Of a stretch of 40,519 nt of DNA, positions 15,048 to 22,632 are shown in pieces. Each line of letters starts with the position of its first letter. The stretch's first letter is position 1. The notes beneath the pieces were generated by a model. It made no database searches. It had not been told where the DNA came from and worked only from the letters and a program-made list of their open reading frames with translations. The translations under genes and the position numbers were made by a program. Origin of the DNA: Clostridia bacterium (GTDB lineage Bacteria; Bacillota; Clostridia; Oscillospirales; CAG-272); the NCBI GenBank assembly GCA_017466375.1, contig JAFTUH010000067.1, forward strand, positions 1 to 40,519. Reading direction: 5' to 3'.

Positions 15048-17123
15048 TTATTTCTTTTTTCGGGAGGCAACAACGGCGGCCACAGCGATCGCTGCCACTA
15101 TGACGGCGGTGATGCCAATGATTACGCCGTTCAGCATACCTGCGTCTGCCGCATTCGGCTCATCTGTATCCGGCTCCGTCGTATCGGGCTCGGTTGTATC
15201 GGGGGCATCCGTATCCTGCGCGCCCGTATCGGGAGCATCCGTTGCGGGAGCGTCCTCACCGGGGGCGTCCGTGGCGATCTCCTCCGGAAGCTGAACGTCT
15301 ACCGGCTTCGCTTCTACGTACACGGTATCGCCCTCGGGAACGTTTCTGTCCCCCCACGTCGATTCAATCGCGGGATCAAATGTATCGGTCGATTCTATCA
15401 TCGAGTAGGAAAGGCTGTTCAGATAGCACTGAAGTCCGTTCGGCGTACATGTCCGGAAGGAGAACGTATGCTCGCCCTTTGTAAGGGTCATCGTCATCCC
15501 GTAAAAATTCGCGATATTGTTCACGGCAACGGTGGGACTCTCTGTGATGCGGTATTTCTCTCCCCCGTCCACGAAGACGTCGATCTTTCGCGGCGTGGAT
15601 GTCTTCGCGTCCGTTGACGTCCAGATACCGACGGAAAACTCATACTTTCCTGCATCCGCTACGGTAAATTTGATGTTCCACGTAACGGGCTGGTCCTTGC
15701 TCTTCGGGATAAGGCACAGGACATCGCCCCAGTTGCCTTTGCTTATGTAGGCGGCGGTATAATCCGTTCCCTCAACGAGGCTCGGATTATCGCTTGCGAA
15801 ATCGCGCACATCGAGCGTGACAAGGTCACCGCCTGCCATCGTTTCCGTCATCTCGGGGAGACACACGAGCGAGCCCGCGGCATTCGGTGTGACCGACGGC
15901 GTTACGGGCGTTTCGGGAGTATCGGGCGTATCGGGCGTTTCCGGAGCCGTCGGCTCTGCGCCCTCGCGGTAATAGTGGAGCGATTTGAAATATGCGTTCA
16001 GTCCGATCTGTCTGTCGGCGATCAGGTACAGCGTATGCGTACCGGCAGTCAGCTCCGCGGACATACCGAGGAAGTAGTTGACCGTATTCTTGCCGAGATT
16101 GGTCAGATCGTCCTCGTTGACGCTGAAGACCTCGCCGTCATCGATACGGACGGAGGAGGCGTGCTTCCAGTTGGCATTGGACCACGCGTCATCACCGCGC
16201 ACGTATGCGCCGACGCAGAAATGGTACGTTCCGTCCTCGGGGACGGTAAATTCAATCGCAAATTCCGGCCATGCCGTGAACGCGGAGCCGTCTCTGCGCG
16301 GGATTACACACGCCGCATTCTGGAAAGCGGTATCGATGTAGTAATCGCCGGAGGTACCCTCGACGAGATTTTTGTTTTTATCGGAGCCCTTCTGCGCGGT
16401 CATCTCCGCGGACAGATCGAGCTTATCGGCATACTTGAACACGCTCGGCATGGATGCCGTTCCGACGAGGGATTTGACCGTCTCGCCGTTTGTCATTTTA
16501 TGTTCGCCCTTGACGGTCGTATCGATCTTTTCTTCCTCTGCGAGATTTGCTTCATCGGCAGGCGGCGTCACATTCGTGCCTGCGATATAAATCTCGGAAA
16601 AAGCCGCCTGAAAACCGTTGCCGGTACAGGTCGTGATCGTAATCGTATGCTCGCCGGGGGTGAGCTCGGCGCTCAGTCCGTCATAAAACAGATACTTACC
16701 CTGCTGAACAGCCTTCTCTACGATCCGATACGTCTGCCCCCCATCGAGGCACAGATCGATCTTGCGCGGCGTACCGGCTTTTGCATCGGCGGTCTCGTAA
16801 ATCGTAAAGCCGAAATGGTATGTATCCTTCTCCTCAATCTTGAACTTGACGTCGAAGGACTGCGGAATAACGCTGCCGTTCTCACCTTGCGGCATGAGTG
16901 AGAGAACCTTGCCCCACGTGGGCATATTGTAGTGCACGCCCGGCTTCAGATCTGGGTTATCACCCGTATGATTGCGCGGATCGATGATAATCCCATTTTT
17001 CGTGAATACCTCGGGCACGTCCTTCTGATAGGTGAGGAGCGCAGGCTCATCCGCCGCAAAGCCCGGGATCACGGCGCCGAGAAGCAGCAGAGCGCTCAAA
17101 ACAAACGAAAAAAATCTTTTCAT
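15048..17123 (-). CDS. Secreted, membrane-anchored protein with three beta-rich modules
   Basis: A 691-residue surface protein of unknown function. It has a Sec signal peptide (residues 1-24, ending GFAA). Three related modules follow at roughly 28-190, 210-395 and 415-590, joined by Pro/Thr/Asp linkers. Each module contains an aromatic Y-x-F strand and an ELTPGEHTI-type strand (HTITIT, HTLYLI, HTFSFR). A long acidic Thr/Asp/Pro stalk leads to one C-terminal helix (about 662-685) and the tail SRKKK; there is no LPXTG motif. The modules resemble CBM6/CBM35-like carbohydrate-binding beta-sandwiches, which is inference. Module 2 is clearly homologous to the first module of the 748-residue protein at 20114-22360. 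It has its own promoter and terminator. Confidence 0.82.
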   Translation of the reverse strand: MKRFFSFVLSALLLLGAVIPGFAADEPALLTYQKDVPEVFTKNGIIIDPRNHTGDNPDLKPGVHYNMPTWGKVLSLMPQGENGSVIPQSFDVKFKIEEKDTYHFGFTIYETADAKAGTPRKIDLCLDGGQTYRIVEKAVQQGKYLFYDGLSAELTPGEHTITITTCTGNGFQAAFSEIYIAGTNVTPPADEANLAEEEKIDTTVKGEHKMTNGETVKSLVGTASMPSVFKYADKLDLSAEMTAQKGSDKNKNLVEGTSGDYYIDTAFQNAACVIPRRDGSAFTAWPEFAIEFTVPEDGTYHFCVGAYVRGDDAWSNANWKHASSVRIDDGEVFSVNEDDLTNLGKNTVNYFLGMSAELTAGTHTLYLIADRQIGLNAYFKSLHYYREGAEPTAPETPDTPDTPETPVTPSVTPNAAGSLVCLPEMTETMAGGDLVTLDVRDFASDNPSLVEGTDYTAAYISKGNWGDVLCLIPKSKDQPVTWNIKFTVADAGKYEFSVGIWTSTDAKTSTPRKIDVFVDGGEKYRITESPTVAVNNIANFYGMTMTLTKGEHTFSFRTCTPNGLQCYLNSLSYSMIESTDTFDPAIESTWGDRNVPEGDTVYVEAKPVDVQLPEEIATDAPGEDAPATDAPDTGAQDTDAPDTTEPDTTEPDTDEPNAADAGMLNGVIIGITAVIVAAIAVAAVVASRKKK

Positions 17124-17170
17124 ATGAAATCCTTTCCGAAATCGTACAGGTACGGATGATATCTATACAT

Positions 17171-17200
17171 ATTATAATATTGGGAAAGGAATTCTGTCAA
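17171..17200 (-). promoter_or_regulatory. Promoter of the 691-residue surface protein gene
   Basis: On the minus strand: TTGACA (17195-17200), 18 bp, TATAAT (17171-17176). Confidence 0.85.
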
Positions 17201-17339
17201 GCGTTCTCCCCTCTTTGCCGACATATTGCCAACGGTCCGCAAAAAAATCCGCTTTTGCGCGATAAGTTTACAGACACTTCAAACATCGCGTCGAAATCGG
17301 GTGTACAATAAAGGTAATCTGTTTTAGGGGGAACGACAA

Positions 17340-17678
17340 ATGAAACTTGCCATCATCGGATCCAGAAACCTCCGTGTGGATGATCTGGGAGAATACCTGC
17401 CTGAGGGCGTAACCGAAATCGTATCGGGCGGGGCGCGGGGCATTGACTCCTCGGCGGCGGAATACGCGCACGCACACGGAATCAAGCTGGTCGAATTTCT
17501 GCCGGATTACGCGAAATACGGTCGCGGAGCACCGCTTATACGCAATCAGCTGATCGTGGACTATGCGGATGAGGGAATTGCCTTTTGGGACGGCGTCTCG
17601 CACGGCACCTCGTACACAATCAAGCTCTTCAAGGCGGCAAACAAGCCGGTCCGTATCCTGCGGCCCGTAAAAGAATAA
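17340..17678 (+). CDS. SLOG-fold (DprA/YpsA-like) small protein
   Basis: A 112-residue Rossmann-like protein of the SLOG superfamily (DUF2493-like). Visible are MKLAIIGSRN at the start, the nucleotide-binding EIVSGGARGID loop at about 27-38, then PDYAKYGRGAPLIRNQLIV and a closing FWDGVSHGTSYTI segment. These match the family layout in which small proteins bind nucleotides or nucleotide-derived ligands. Some relatives process cytokinin-like nucleotides or sense signals in defence and stress systems, but no such partner is nearby. GGGGGAA precedes the ATG by about six bases. No confident promoter was found. It is the only plus-strand gene inside the minus-strand surface block. A terminator follows. 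Confidence 0.85.
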   Translation: MKLAIIGSRNLRVDDLGEYLPEGVTEIVSGGARGIDSSAAEYAHAHGIKLVEFLPDYAKYGRGAPLIRNQLIVDYADEGIAFWDGVSHGTSYTIKLFKAANKPVRILRPVKE

Positions 17679-17691
17679 CTGCAGACAACAC

Positions 17692-17720
17692 GAAAGCCAC
17701 CGATTCTTCGGCGGCTTTTG
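17692..17720 (+). terminator. Terminator of the SLOG gene
   Basis: AAAGCC-A-CCGA pairs with TCGG-C-GGCTTT with one mismatch, followed by T residues. Confidence 0.75.
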
Positions 17721-17757
17721 CTTATTGAGGCGAGGAACATCCTCTGCCTGATTGCAC

Positions 17758-18031
17758 CAAAAAACCGCACGGCTGCGAGATACCGTGCGGTTTTGCCGCG
17801 CTTAAGACAGTTTTCACACGGCGCGGCTCGCGGAAATACAGATGCCCACGCCATTCCGGAGTATTCATCTATGAAAAGAGGAGTACGTAGCACCGTTTCG
17901 GAAGGCGTGTCCATCCAATCTTGTTCTCTGTATGATCCTACCGCGCGTCTCTGTTTGCCGAAGGCAATGTGAGTCAAAACGAACCGGGATTTTTTTGCAG
18001 GCTGACATGGTCTTGTGGACTTTTCTTTTTC
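17758..18031 (-). ncRNA. Candidate rod-shaped structured RNA
   Basis: A transcript of about 270 nt is predicted from a perfect promoter (18038-18066) and a strong terminator (17759-17796, arms AAAACCGCACGG/CCGTGCGGTTTT). The stretch between can fold into one long rod. On the minus strand GTTTT (17976-17980) pairs with AAAAC (17810-17814), CGCGG with CCGCG (17941-17945/17829-17833), ATACAGA with TCTGTAT (17927-17933/17836-17842) and CACGCC with GGCGTG (17904-17909/17847-17852). The stem continues with TTCCG/CGGAA. A 47-codon frame starts at an ATG near the 5' end but has no ribosome binding site. The rod shape with internal loops recalls 6S RNA; I cannot confirm that. It lies between the SLOG gene and a surface protein gene. 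Confidence 0.6.
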
Positions 18032-18050
18032 GTTATTATTATACGAAAAA
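18026..18050. promoter_or_regulatory. Palindromic operator over the -10 of the candidate RNA
   Basis: TTTTTCG-N11-CGAAAAA, with the minus-strand TATAAT inside the N11. The same arms and spacing occur at 33561-33585 in front of the XRE regulator gene. Confidence 0.65.
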
Positions 18051-18066
18051 ATGAAGCAGTTGTCAA
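18038..18066 (-). promoter_or_regulatory. Perfect consensus promoter of the candidate RNA
   Basis: On the minus strand: TTGACA (18061-18066), 17 bp, TATAAT (18038-18043). Confidence 0.88.
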
Positions 18067-18127
18067 GTGTTTACCGCGAAAAATCCGCATTTGAGTGCAA
18101 GAATTTACAAAGGCAGTCAAGAACGAC

Positions 18128-18159
18128 AAAAACGCCCACGGTTTCCCGTAGGCGTTTTG
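18128..18159 (-). terminator. Terminator of the 441-residue surface protein gene
   Basis: On the minus strand AAAACGCCTACGG pairs with CCGTGGGCGTTTT around a short A-rich loop. Confidence 0.88.
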
Positions 18160-18176
18160 TATGTTACGTTTGAAAA

Positions 18177-19502
18177 TTATCTTCTCTTCTTGGATACAAC
18201 TGCAACAGCAGCGGATGCGCCTGCAACTGCGAGAGCAATGATTGCTGCATCGAACGTTGCGGGAGAGGTCTGCTCGCCGCCCTGGGAAGCGGTGGTATCC
18301 TCAGCGGAGGAACCTGCATCCTCGTTCAGCTCAGTCAGCGCGTAGTAGAATTCGCAGACGATAGCGTTAGCCTTCTCAGTCGAGCTGGAGAAGTATGCGG
18401 TGTAGTAGGAATCAGCTGCAAGATCCAGCTCAGTACCGAGCGTGTAGTACAGAATCTCGCCGGGCGTGGTGGAGGTGTGCGTAATCGTCTCCTCGCAGAG
18501 AACGTTGCCGTCCTCGTCGCAGATCTTAACGATTGCACCTGCGGCAACACCGGTATGGCAAGTCATGGAAATAGCAGCCGTGTACTTGCCATCATCGCCA
18601 ACCTCAAAATCGACCGGGTAGTTGCAGTTAGCGAAGGGCAGAATACCCTGCATGTTCTCAACGCCCCACTTAGCGAAGTCGCCTGCGTGCCAGTGATACA
18701 GAACCTGACCTGCAGCAAATGCGCCGTCATTAGCGGTGTTTACTTCCTCGTAGATTGCACCGAGGTTGATGAAATCCGCATCAGCGAAAATCTCCGGAAG
18801 CTCTGCAGCTGCAGCTGCGGGAGCGCTCGGCGTGGAGGGAGCCGCGGTGGTATCCTCAGACTCAGCGGAGGTATCCTCTGCCGGATCGTCAGCCGGAGCC
18901 TCTGCGCCGGGGATGCCGTACAGGAAGTCAACTACGCAGGAGTCGGTCTTCTGCGTCATCTGTACGCAAACGGTGTAAACGGTGTCAGCCTCAAGAGCAA
19001 CGCCGTCGCCGAGACGGTAGTAGATTCTGCTGCCGACCTCAGCCTCTTCCTCAACGATCTCGTAGTAAGCAACTTCGCTGCCGTTCTTCATGATCTGAAC
19101 AGCGAACTTACCTGCGGTGGTAGAGTCAAGAAGATCCTTACCGTTACCCTGCGTGGTCTTGTTTGCGATGTACATTGCGAAAGCGTACTCGCCGTCCTCA
19201 GAGGGCTCGAAGTCTGCCTCGAGAACGAACTCAGTGTTCGTGAACCAGAAAGCATGCGCCTCGAGCGGCTCAAACTGTCCGCCTGCGGTGAAGTCACCCT
19301 TGTTCCACGGGAAACCGGTTGCGCCGCCCCATGCAAGGGTGCCGCCCTCAAACAGAGGATCTACCTGCTCACGGAAGTTGACGCGCTCTGCATTTGCAAG
19401 ATCTGCAGGAACTGCATCGTTTGCTTCAACTGCGGCAAATGCGGGGATGATTGCGCAAACCAGCATCAGTGCGGTAAGCGCCAGTGCAAGAAATTTTTTC
19501 AT
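18177..19502 (-). CDS. Secreted, membrane-anchored protein with two beta-rich modules
   Basis: A 441-residue surface protein of unknown function. It has a signal peptide (MKKFLALALTALMLVCA to about residue 24) and two modules of about 170 residues (25-200 and 235-400). An acidic Ala/Ser/Thr/Pro linker separates them. A stalk leads to a C-terminal hydrophobic helix ending VVSKKRR. The segment before that helix, TSPATFDAAIIALAVAG, has the layout of a sortase signal (NPKTGD-type plus helix plus positive tail) but lacks the Gly/Asp of a working motif. Each module carries an IYY...ALEADTVYTV strand pair also found in the third and fourth modules of the protein at 20114-22360. It has its own perfect promoter and terminator. 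Confidence 0.82.
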   Translation of the reverse strand: MKKFLALALTALMLVCAIIPAFAAVEANDAVPADLANAERVNFREQVDPLFEGGTLAWGGATGFPWNKGDFTAGGQFEPLEAHAFWFTNTEFVLEADFEPSEDGEYAFAMYIANKTTQGNGKDLLDSTTAGKFAVQIMKNGSEVAYYEIVEEEAEVGSRIYYRLGDGVALEADTVYTVCVQMTQKTDSCVVDFLYGIPGAEAPADDPAEDTSAESEDTTAAPSTPSAPAAAAAELPEIFADADFINLGAIYEEVNTANDGAFAAGQVLYHWHAGDFAKWGVENMQGILPFANCNYPVDFEVGDDGKYTAAISMTCHTGVAAGAIVKICDEDGNVLCEETITHTSTTPGEILYYTLGTELDLAADSYYTAYFSSSTEKANAIVCEFYYALTELNEDAGSSAEDTTASQGGEQTSPATFDAAIIALAVAGASAAVAVVSKKRR

Positions 19503-19542
19503 GATATAACCCTTTCTTAATTAGGATAGTTTATCATTATTG

Positions 19543-19571
19543 ATTATACATATATTTGGATGGTTTGTCAA
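19543..19571 (-). promoter_or_regulatory. Perfect consensus promoter of the 441-residue protein gene
   Basis: On the minus strand: TTGACA (19566-19571), 17 bp, TATAAT (19543-19548). Confidence 0.9.
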
Positions 19572-19638
19572 TAGTTTTTTGAAATTCCTTCCCTGTTTTT
19601 TGAAAATCTTTGCCTCCCCCGGCAGCCGGGCAAAAGGC

Positions 19639-19777
19639 AAAAAAGCAGAAAGAAAGAGGCTTGCGCCCCTCTCTTCCTGCTTTCTCTCTCTATCGATAAA
19701 CCTTTCGGATTATCTGCTGTATTGTGGTGCGGCGATCGTCCGCGGTGCAGCCGATTCAATGTCCGGCTGTCTTCTGT
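19639..19777 (-). ncRNA. Candidate small RNA
   Basis: A transcript of about 140 nt is bounded by a perfect promoter (19784-19812) and a terminator with a 19-bp stem (19639-19684), a GCAA loop and six U. It contains no ATG before the terminator, so it is unlikely to encode a peptide. It can form hairpins CAGCCG/CGGCTG and GCGG/CCGC, and a stem GATAA-CC/GG-TTATC capped by GAAA. A second perfect promoter about 110 bases farther upstream (19895-19923) reads into it. It lies between two surface protein genes, each of which has its own signals. I do not recognise a known RNA family. Confidence 0.55.
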
Positions 19778-19783
19778 GGCTCT

Positions 19784-19812
19784 ATTATACACCATTTCAC
19801 CAAATTTGTCAA
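19784..19812 (-). promoter_or_regulatory. Perfect promoter of the candidate small RNA
   Basis: On the minus strand: TTGACA (19807-19812), 17 bp, TATAAT (19784-19789). Confidence 0.88.
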
Positions 19813-19894
19813 CAGGTTTTTTGAAATTTTCCTTTTCTTGCGGAAAAATTTCACGGGAGGCAAATTCTTGCCGCCAAACCTTGTTTACAAGAAC

Positions 19895-19923
19895 ATTATA
19901 CAACGAAAAGACGGCTGTGTCAA
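19895..19923 (-). promoter_or_regulatory. Second, upstream perfect promoter
   Basis: On the minus strand: TTGACA (19918-19923), 17 bp, TATAAT (19895-19900). The leader it makes has hairpins GGCGGCAA/TTTGCCTCC and GAAATTTT/AAAATTTC before the next promoter. Confidence 0.85.
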
Positions 19924-20068
19924 CTCTTTTTTGCAAAAAAATGATCTGCCAACTTTTTGCAATGGGATCGCTCTGTTCCCCAACACTTTGCCATATTTCG
20001 GATCCGGACAATCGTGACCGACGCCAATCGGTACTCCGGGCGCTTCAGGGGAACAAATGACGGTACAG

Positions 20069-20102
20069 AAAAACACCCGCAGGAAAAACCTGCGGGTGTT
20101 TG
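20069..20102 (-). terminator. Terminator of the 748-residue secreted protein gene
   Basis: The perfect stem AAACACCCGCAGG/CCTGCGGGTGTTT is followed by TT on the minus strand. Confidence 0.9.
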
Positions 20103-20113
20103 AATCGCTTATA

Positions 20114-22360
20114 TCAGTTCATGAAAGCGGGCATCGGTGCGAGCTGGAAATGTGCGCCGAATCCGCCGGGAGCTGCGGGAAGCTGTGCGTCGCCGTACGG
20201 CTGCGGAGGCGTGGTAGAATCAGCCTCAGCCTCAGGCATACCGGGTGCGTTCATGTTCTCATCAACGGTCGGAAGCGGGTTGATAACGGACATGTTCGGC
20301 TGGTTCTCTGCTTCACCTGCGACGCCGACACCCGGAAGCGGATTGATTGCGCCAACGGGAATCTCATCTGCGGCACCGTCAACAACGATGTCATCCTTCT
20401 TGGACTCCTCGATTGCCTTCTCGACAACGGAGGTCAGCTCGAAGTGAATCTCGACAACGGTAGAGTTCGTTGCGCCCGTTCTGGAGAAGGCGATCGTGTA
20501 CTCGGTGCCTGCCTCCAGTTCAACGTTATCTGCGAAATGGTAGTAGATCTGGCTGCCGACATCAGAGGATGCCATCTCTTTGATGACATATGCGCCGACA
20601 ATGCCGTCGGCATCGCTTACCTTAACATTGAAGCCGGAAACGCTTGCGGCGTTCATAAAGTTGTTTGCGAGGAATGCGGAGATGGAGTACGCGCCGCTTT
20701 CAGAGGGCGTATACTTCACGGTGTAAACATAATCGGAGCAGAGCCATACGCCGTACTTGCCCGGGAGTGTGCCCTTGAAGTCGGACGGGTTCCACCAGTA
20801 GTAGAAGTAACCACCGTTGGGGTTCACCTGCGTGTTCTCTTCAGCGAAGGCGTAGGTCTTAACGATGTCCGCATTCTCAAAGCCGACGTTCACGTTGTTG
20901 TTGCCGTGGGAAATGCCGTCCATGGAATCAGGAGCCAGAAGCAGATCAACGATCGTGGAATCGGTTGCGCCTGCCTGCTGTACAGCGACCGTGTACTCGA
21001 CATCCTTCTCAAGACGAACGCCCTTTGCGAGCTCATAGTACAGCTTGCTGTTCACGGAGCCTTCAAACTCGGTAAAGGTATACTCACCGATGATCTCCTC
21101 ACCTGCGGAAATAGTGACCGTGAAAGCACTCGTCTTTACGCTGGTCGTACTCGTTCTGTGAGCAAGGAACATAGCAAGAGAATACGTACCGCCTGCTATG
21201 GGCGTGAAGGTTGCGGTATAGGTGTAGCTGGGATCGACGATCCAGATACCTGCCTTGCCGATGGAGGGCTTATAATCGTTCGTGTTCCAGGAGTACCAGT
21301 TGAATCCGTCAGCATCGCTCTGCGTATTCTTGAGGTACTGGGACTGGAAGTTGACTACACTTGCAGTCTTGTAGGGGTTGGTTTCGGTAATGCCGGACAG
21401 CGAGGTCGTTGCGAACACGAGTCCTTCCACAGTCGGCATTTCCTTTGCGCCGTAGCGGCCAACCGTAACGGTGTGCTCGCCTGCGGTCAGCTCAACACCT
21501 GCTGCGACGTCGTAGTACAGGGTCTTGCCTGCCTCGACATCTTCAAGCTCATACAGATAGAACTTGGTATCATCAATCGAAAGGGTCAGAGCACCTGCGC
21601 TCTCGGTCGTCTTCTGAATGAGGGCGGCAACAGAATACGAGCCGCTGTAGGGAACGCTGACCTTAAACGTGCCGGGGATCTTGGTCTCGGTGAGATCAAC
21701 CTCGGTTACGTCGATTGCGTCAACGTACGGCATATCCTCATAGTAGCCGGTACGCTCTGCGCAGTACCAGTATGCATCCATGAAGTACGGGTTTGCACCG
21801 TTTGCCATCTTACCGGAGATGTAGATGGTGTGATAGCCTGCGGTCAGTTCAACAAGGAGACCGTCAAAGTAGTAGCCGCCGTTGAACTTGCTCTCACCGG
21901 CAGCGAGAACGGCATTCGCGGAGATGGTATATGCCTCACCGTCATCGATCTGAACAGTACCCGGGTGCGGATACTTCGTCGTGCCGTCTGCCTGGATATA
22001 GTTCCACGTATCGTCGGAGCGGATCCAGTTCTGGAAGCAGAAGCTGTAGACACCGGGAACGTCTACGTAGAACGTAGCAGCAAACTTCTTGTTGTTGAAC
22101 ACGCCGACGGAATCGCCGTACATGGTCTCATAAACCATGTAGTCGCCGGGAGTGTTTCCGTTGGGACCGGCAAGATTGCTGTTATTCTTTACGAAATCCT
22201 TAAAATGGACAGTGCCGCCGCCGACATACTCTGCGGGGAGAGTACGACCTGCAGCCGCAAGGGTCGTGGGTTCCGCTGCAGCAGTGTTCGCAACGAATGC
22301 GGGCAGAACGCCGCAGACGACGAGCAGTACGCTCAGCGTAAATGCAAGAATTTTCTTCAT
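20114..22360 (-). CDS. Secreted protein with four beta-rich modules
   Basis: A 748-residue exported protein of unknown function, with a signal peptide at residues 1-24 to 28. Module 1 (about 45-205) contains YSFCFQNWIRSDDTW, IDDGEAYTIS and ELTAGYHTIYI and matches module 2 of the protein at 15048-17123. A shorter module follows (about 215-320). Modules 3 and 4 (about 335-500 and 510-665) contain LYYELAKGVRLEKDVEYTV and IYYHFADNVELEAGTEYTI and match those of the 441-residue protein. Unlike its two relatives it has no C-terminal helix: it ends in a Pro/Gly/Ala-rich tail after a twice-repeated INPLP motif. It may be released, or held by other surface parts. It has its own perfect promoter. Confidence 0.82.
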   Translation of the reverse strand: MKKILAFTLSVLLVVCGVLPAFVANTAAAEPTTLAAAGRTLPAEYVGGGTVHFKDFVKNNSNLAGPNGNTPGDYMVYETMYGDSVGVFNNKKFAATFYVDVPGVYSFCFQNWIRSDDTWNYIQADGTTKYPHPGTVQIDDGEAYTISANAVLAAGESKFNGGYYFDGLLVELTAGYHTIYISGKMANGANPYFMDAYWYCAERTGYYEDMPYVDAIDVTEVDLTETKIPGTFKVSVPYSGSYSVAALIQKTTESAGALTLSIDDTKFYLYELEDVEAGKTLYYDVAAGVELTAGEHTVTVGRYGAKEMPTVEGLVFATTSLSGITETNPYKTASVVNFQSQYLKNTQSDADGFNWYSWNTNDYKPSIGKAGIWIVDPSYTYTATFTPIAGGTYSLAMFLAHRTSTTSVKTSAFTVTISAGEEIIGEYTFTEFEGSVNSKLYYELAKGVRLEKDVEYTVAVQQAGATDSTIVDLLLAPDSMDGISHGNNNVNVGFENADIVKTYAFAEENTQVNPNGGYFYYWWNPSDFKGTLPGKYGVWLCSDYVYTVKYTPSESGAYSISAFLANNFMNAASVSGFNVKVSDADGIVGAYVIKEMASSDVGSQIYYHFADNVELEAGTEYTIAFSRTGATNSTVVEIHFELTSVVEKAIEESKKDDIVVDGAADEIPVGAINPLPGVGVAGEAENQPNMSVINPLPTVDENMNAPGMPEAEADSTTPPQPYGDAQLPAAPGGFGAHFQLAPMPAFMN

Positions 22361-22417
22361 AATATACTTCCTCTCTCTTTGTATTGGTAATTGAAGAAAA
22401 AATAGGGTTACGCAATC

Positions 22418-22446
22418 ATTATACTGTATTTTGTCTGAAGTGTCAA
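22418..22446 (-). promoter_or_regulatory. Perfect consensus promoter of the 748-residue protein gene
   Basis: On the minus strand: TTGACA (22441-22446), 17 bp, TATAAT (22418-22423). Confidence 0.9.
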
Positions 22447-22587
22447 GAGTTTTCGGTGGTATTTTTATAGTATTTTGACGGTTTTTTCACGCATTCAGGA
22501 AAAAATTGCCGTTTGCAGACCGAAAGGGTTTCTCAAACGGGTTGACCGTAACCGGGGATGCGCGCCTCGTCATCCGGAGTGCAAAAC

Positions 22588-22628
22588 AAAAAGCACCCCG
22601 CAGCTAAGCCGCGGAGTGCCTGTTTTTT
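22588..22628 (-). terminator. Terminator of the solute-binding lipoprotein gene
   Basis: On the minus strand GGCACTCCGCGGC pairs with GCTGCGGGGTGC and is followed by TTTTT. Confidence 0.88.
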
Positions 22629-22632
22629 CGGA

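Noticed and set aside
17561..17977. 138-codon minus-strand frame overlapping the candidate RNA and the SLOG gene
   Set aside because: It begins at a TTG without a ribosome binding site, runs through the terminator and across the SLOG gene; the long-range pairings explain the sequence better.
20057..22390. 777-codon plus-strand frame opposite the 748-residue secreted protein
   Set aside because: Cys/Val/Arg-biased composition typical of antisense frames; the minus strand has signal peptide, promoter, ribosome binding site and terminator.
22447..22587. Possible regulatory region between the 748-residue protein promoter and the lipoprotein terminator
   Set aside because: Only short AT-rich runs and a weak TTGACGG; no paired structure or promoter that I would defend.
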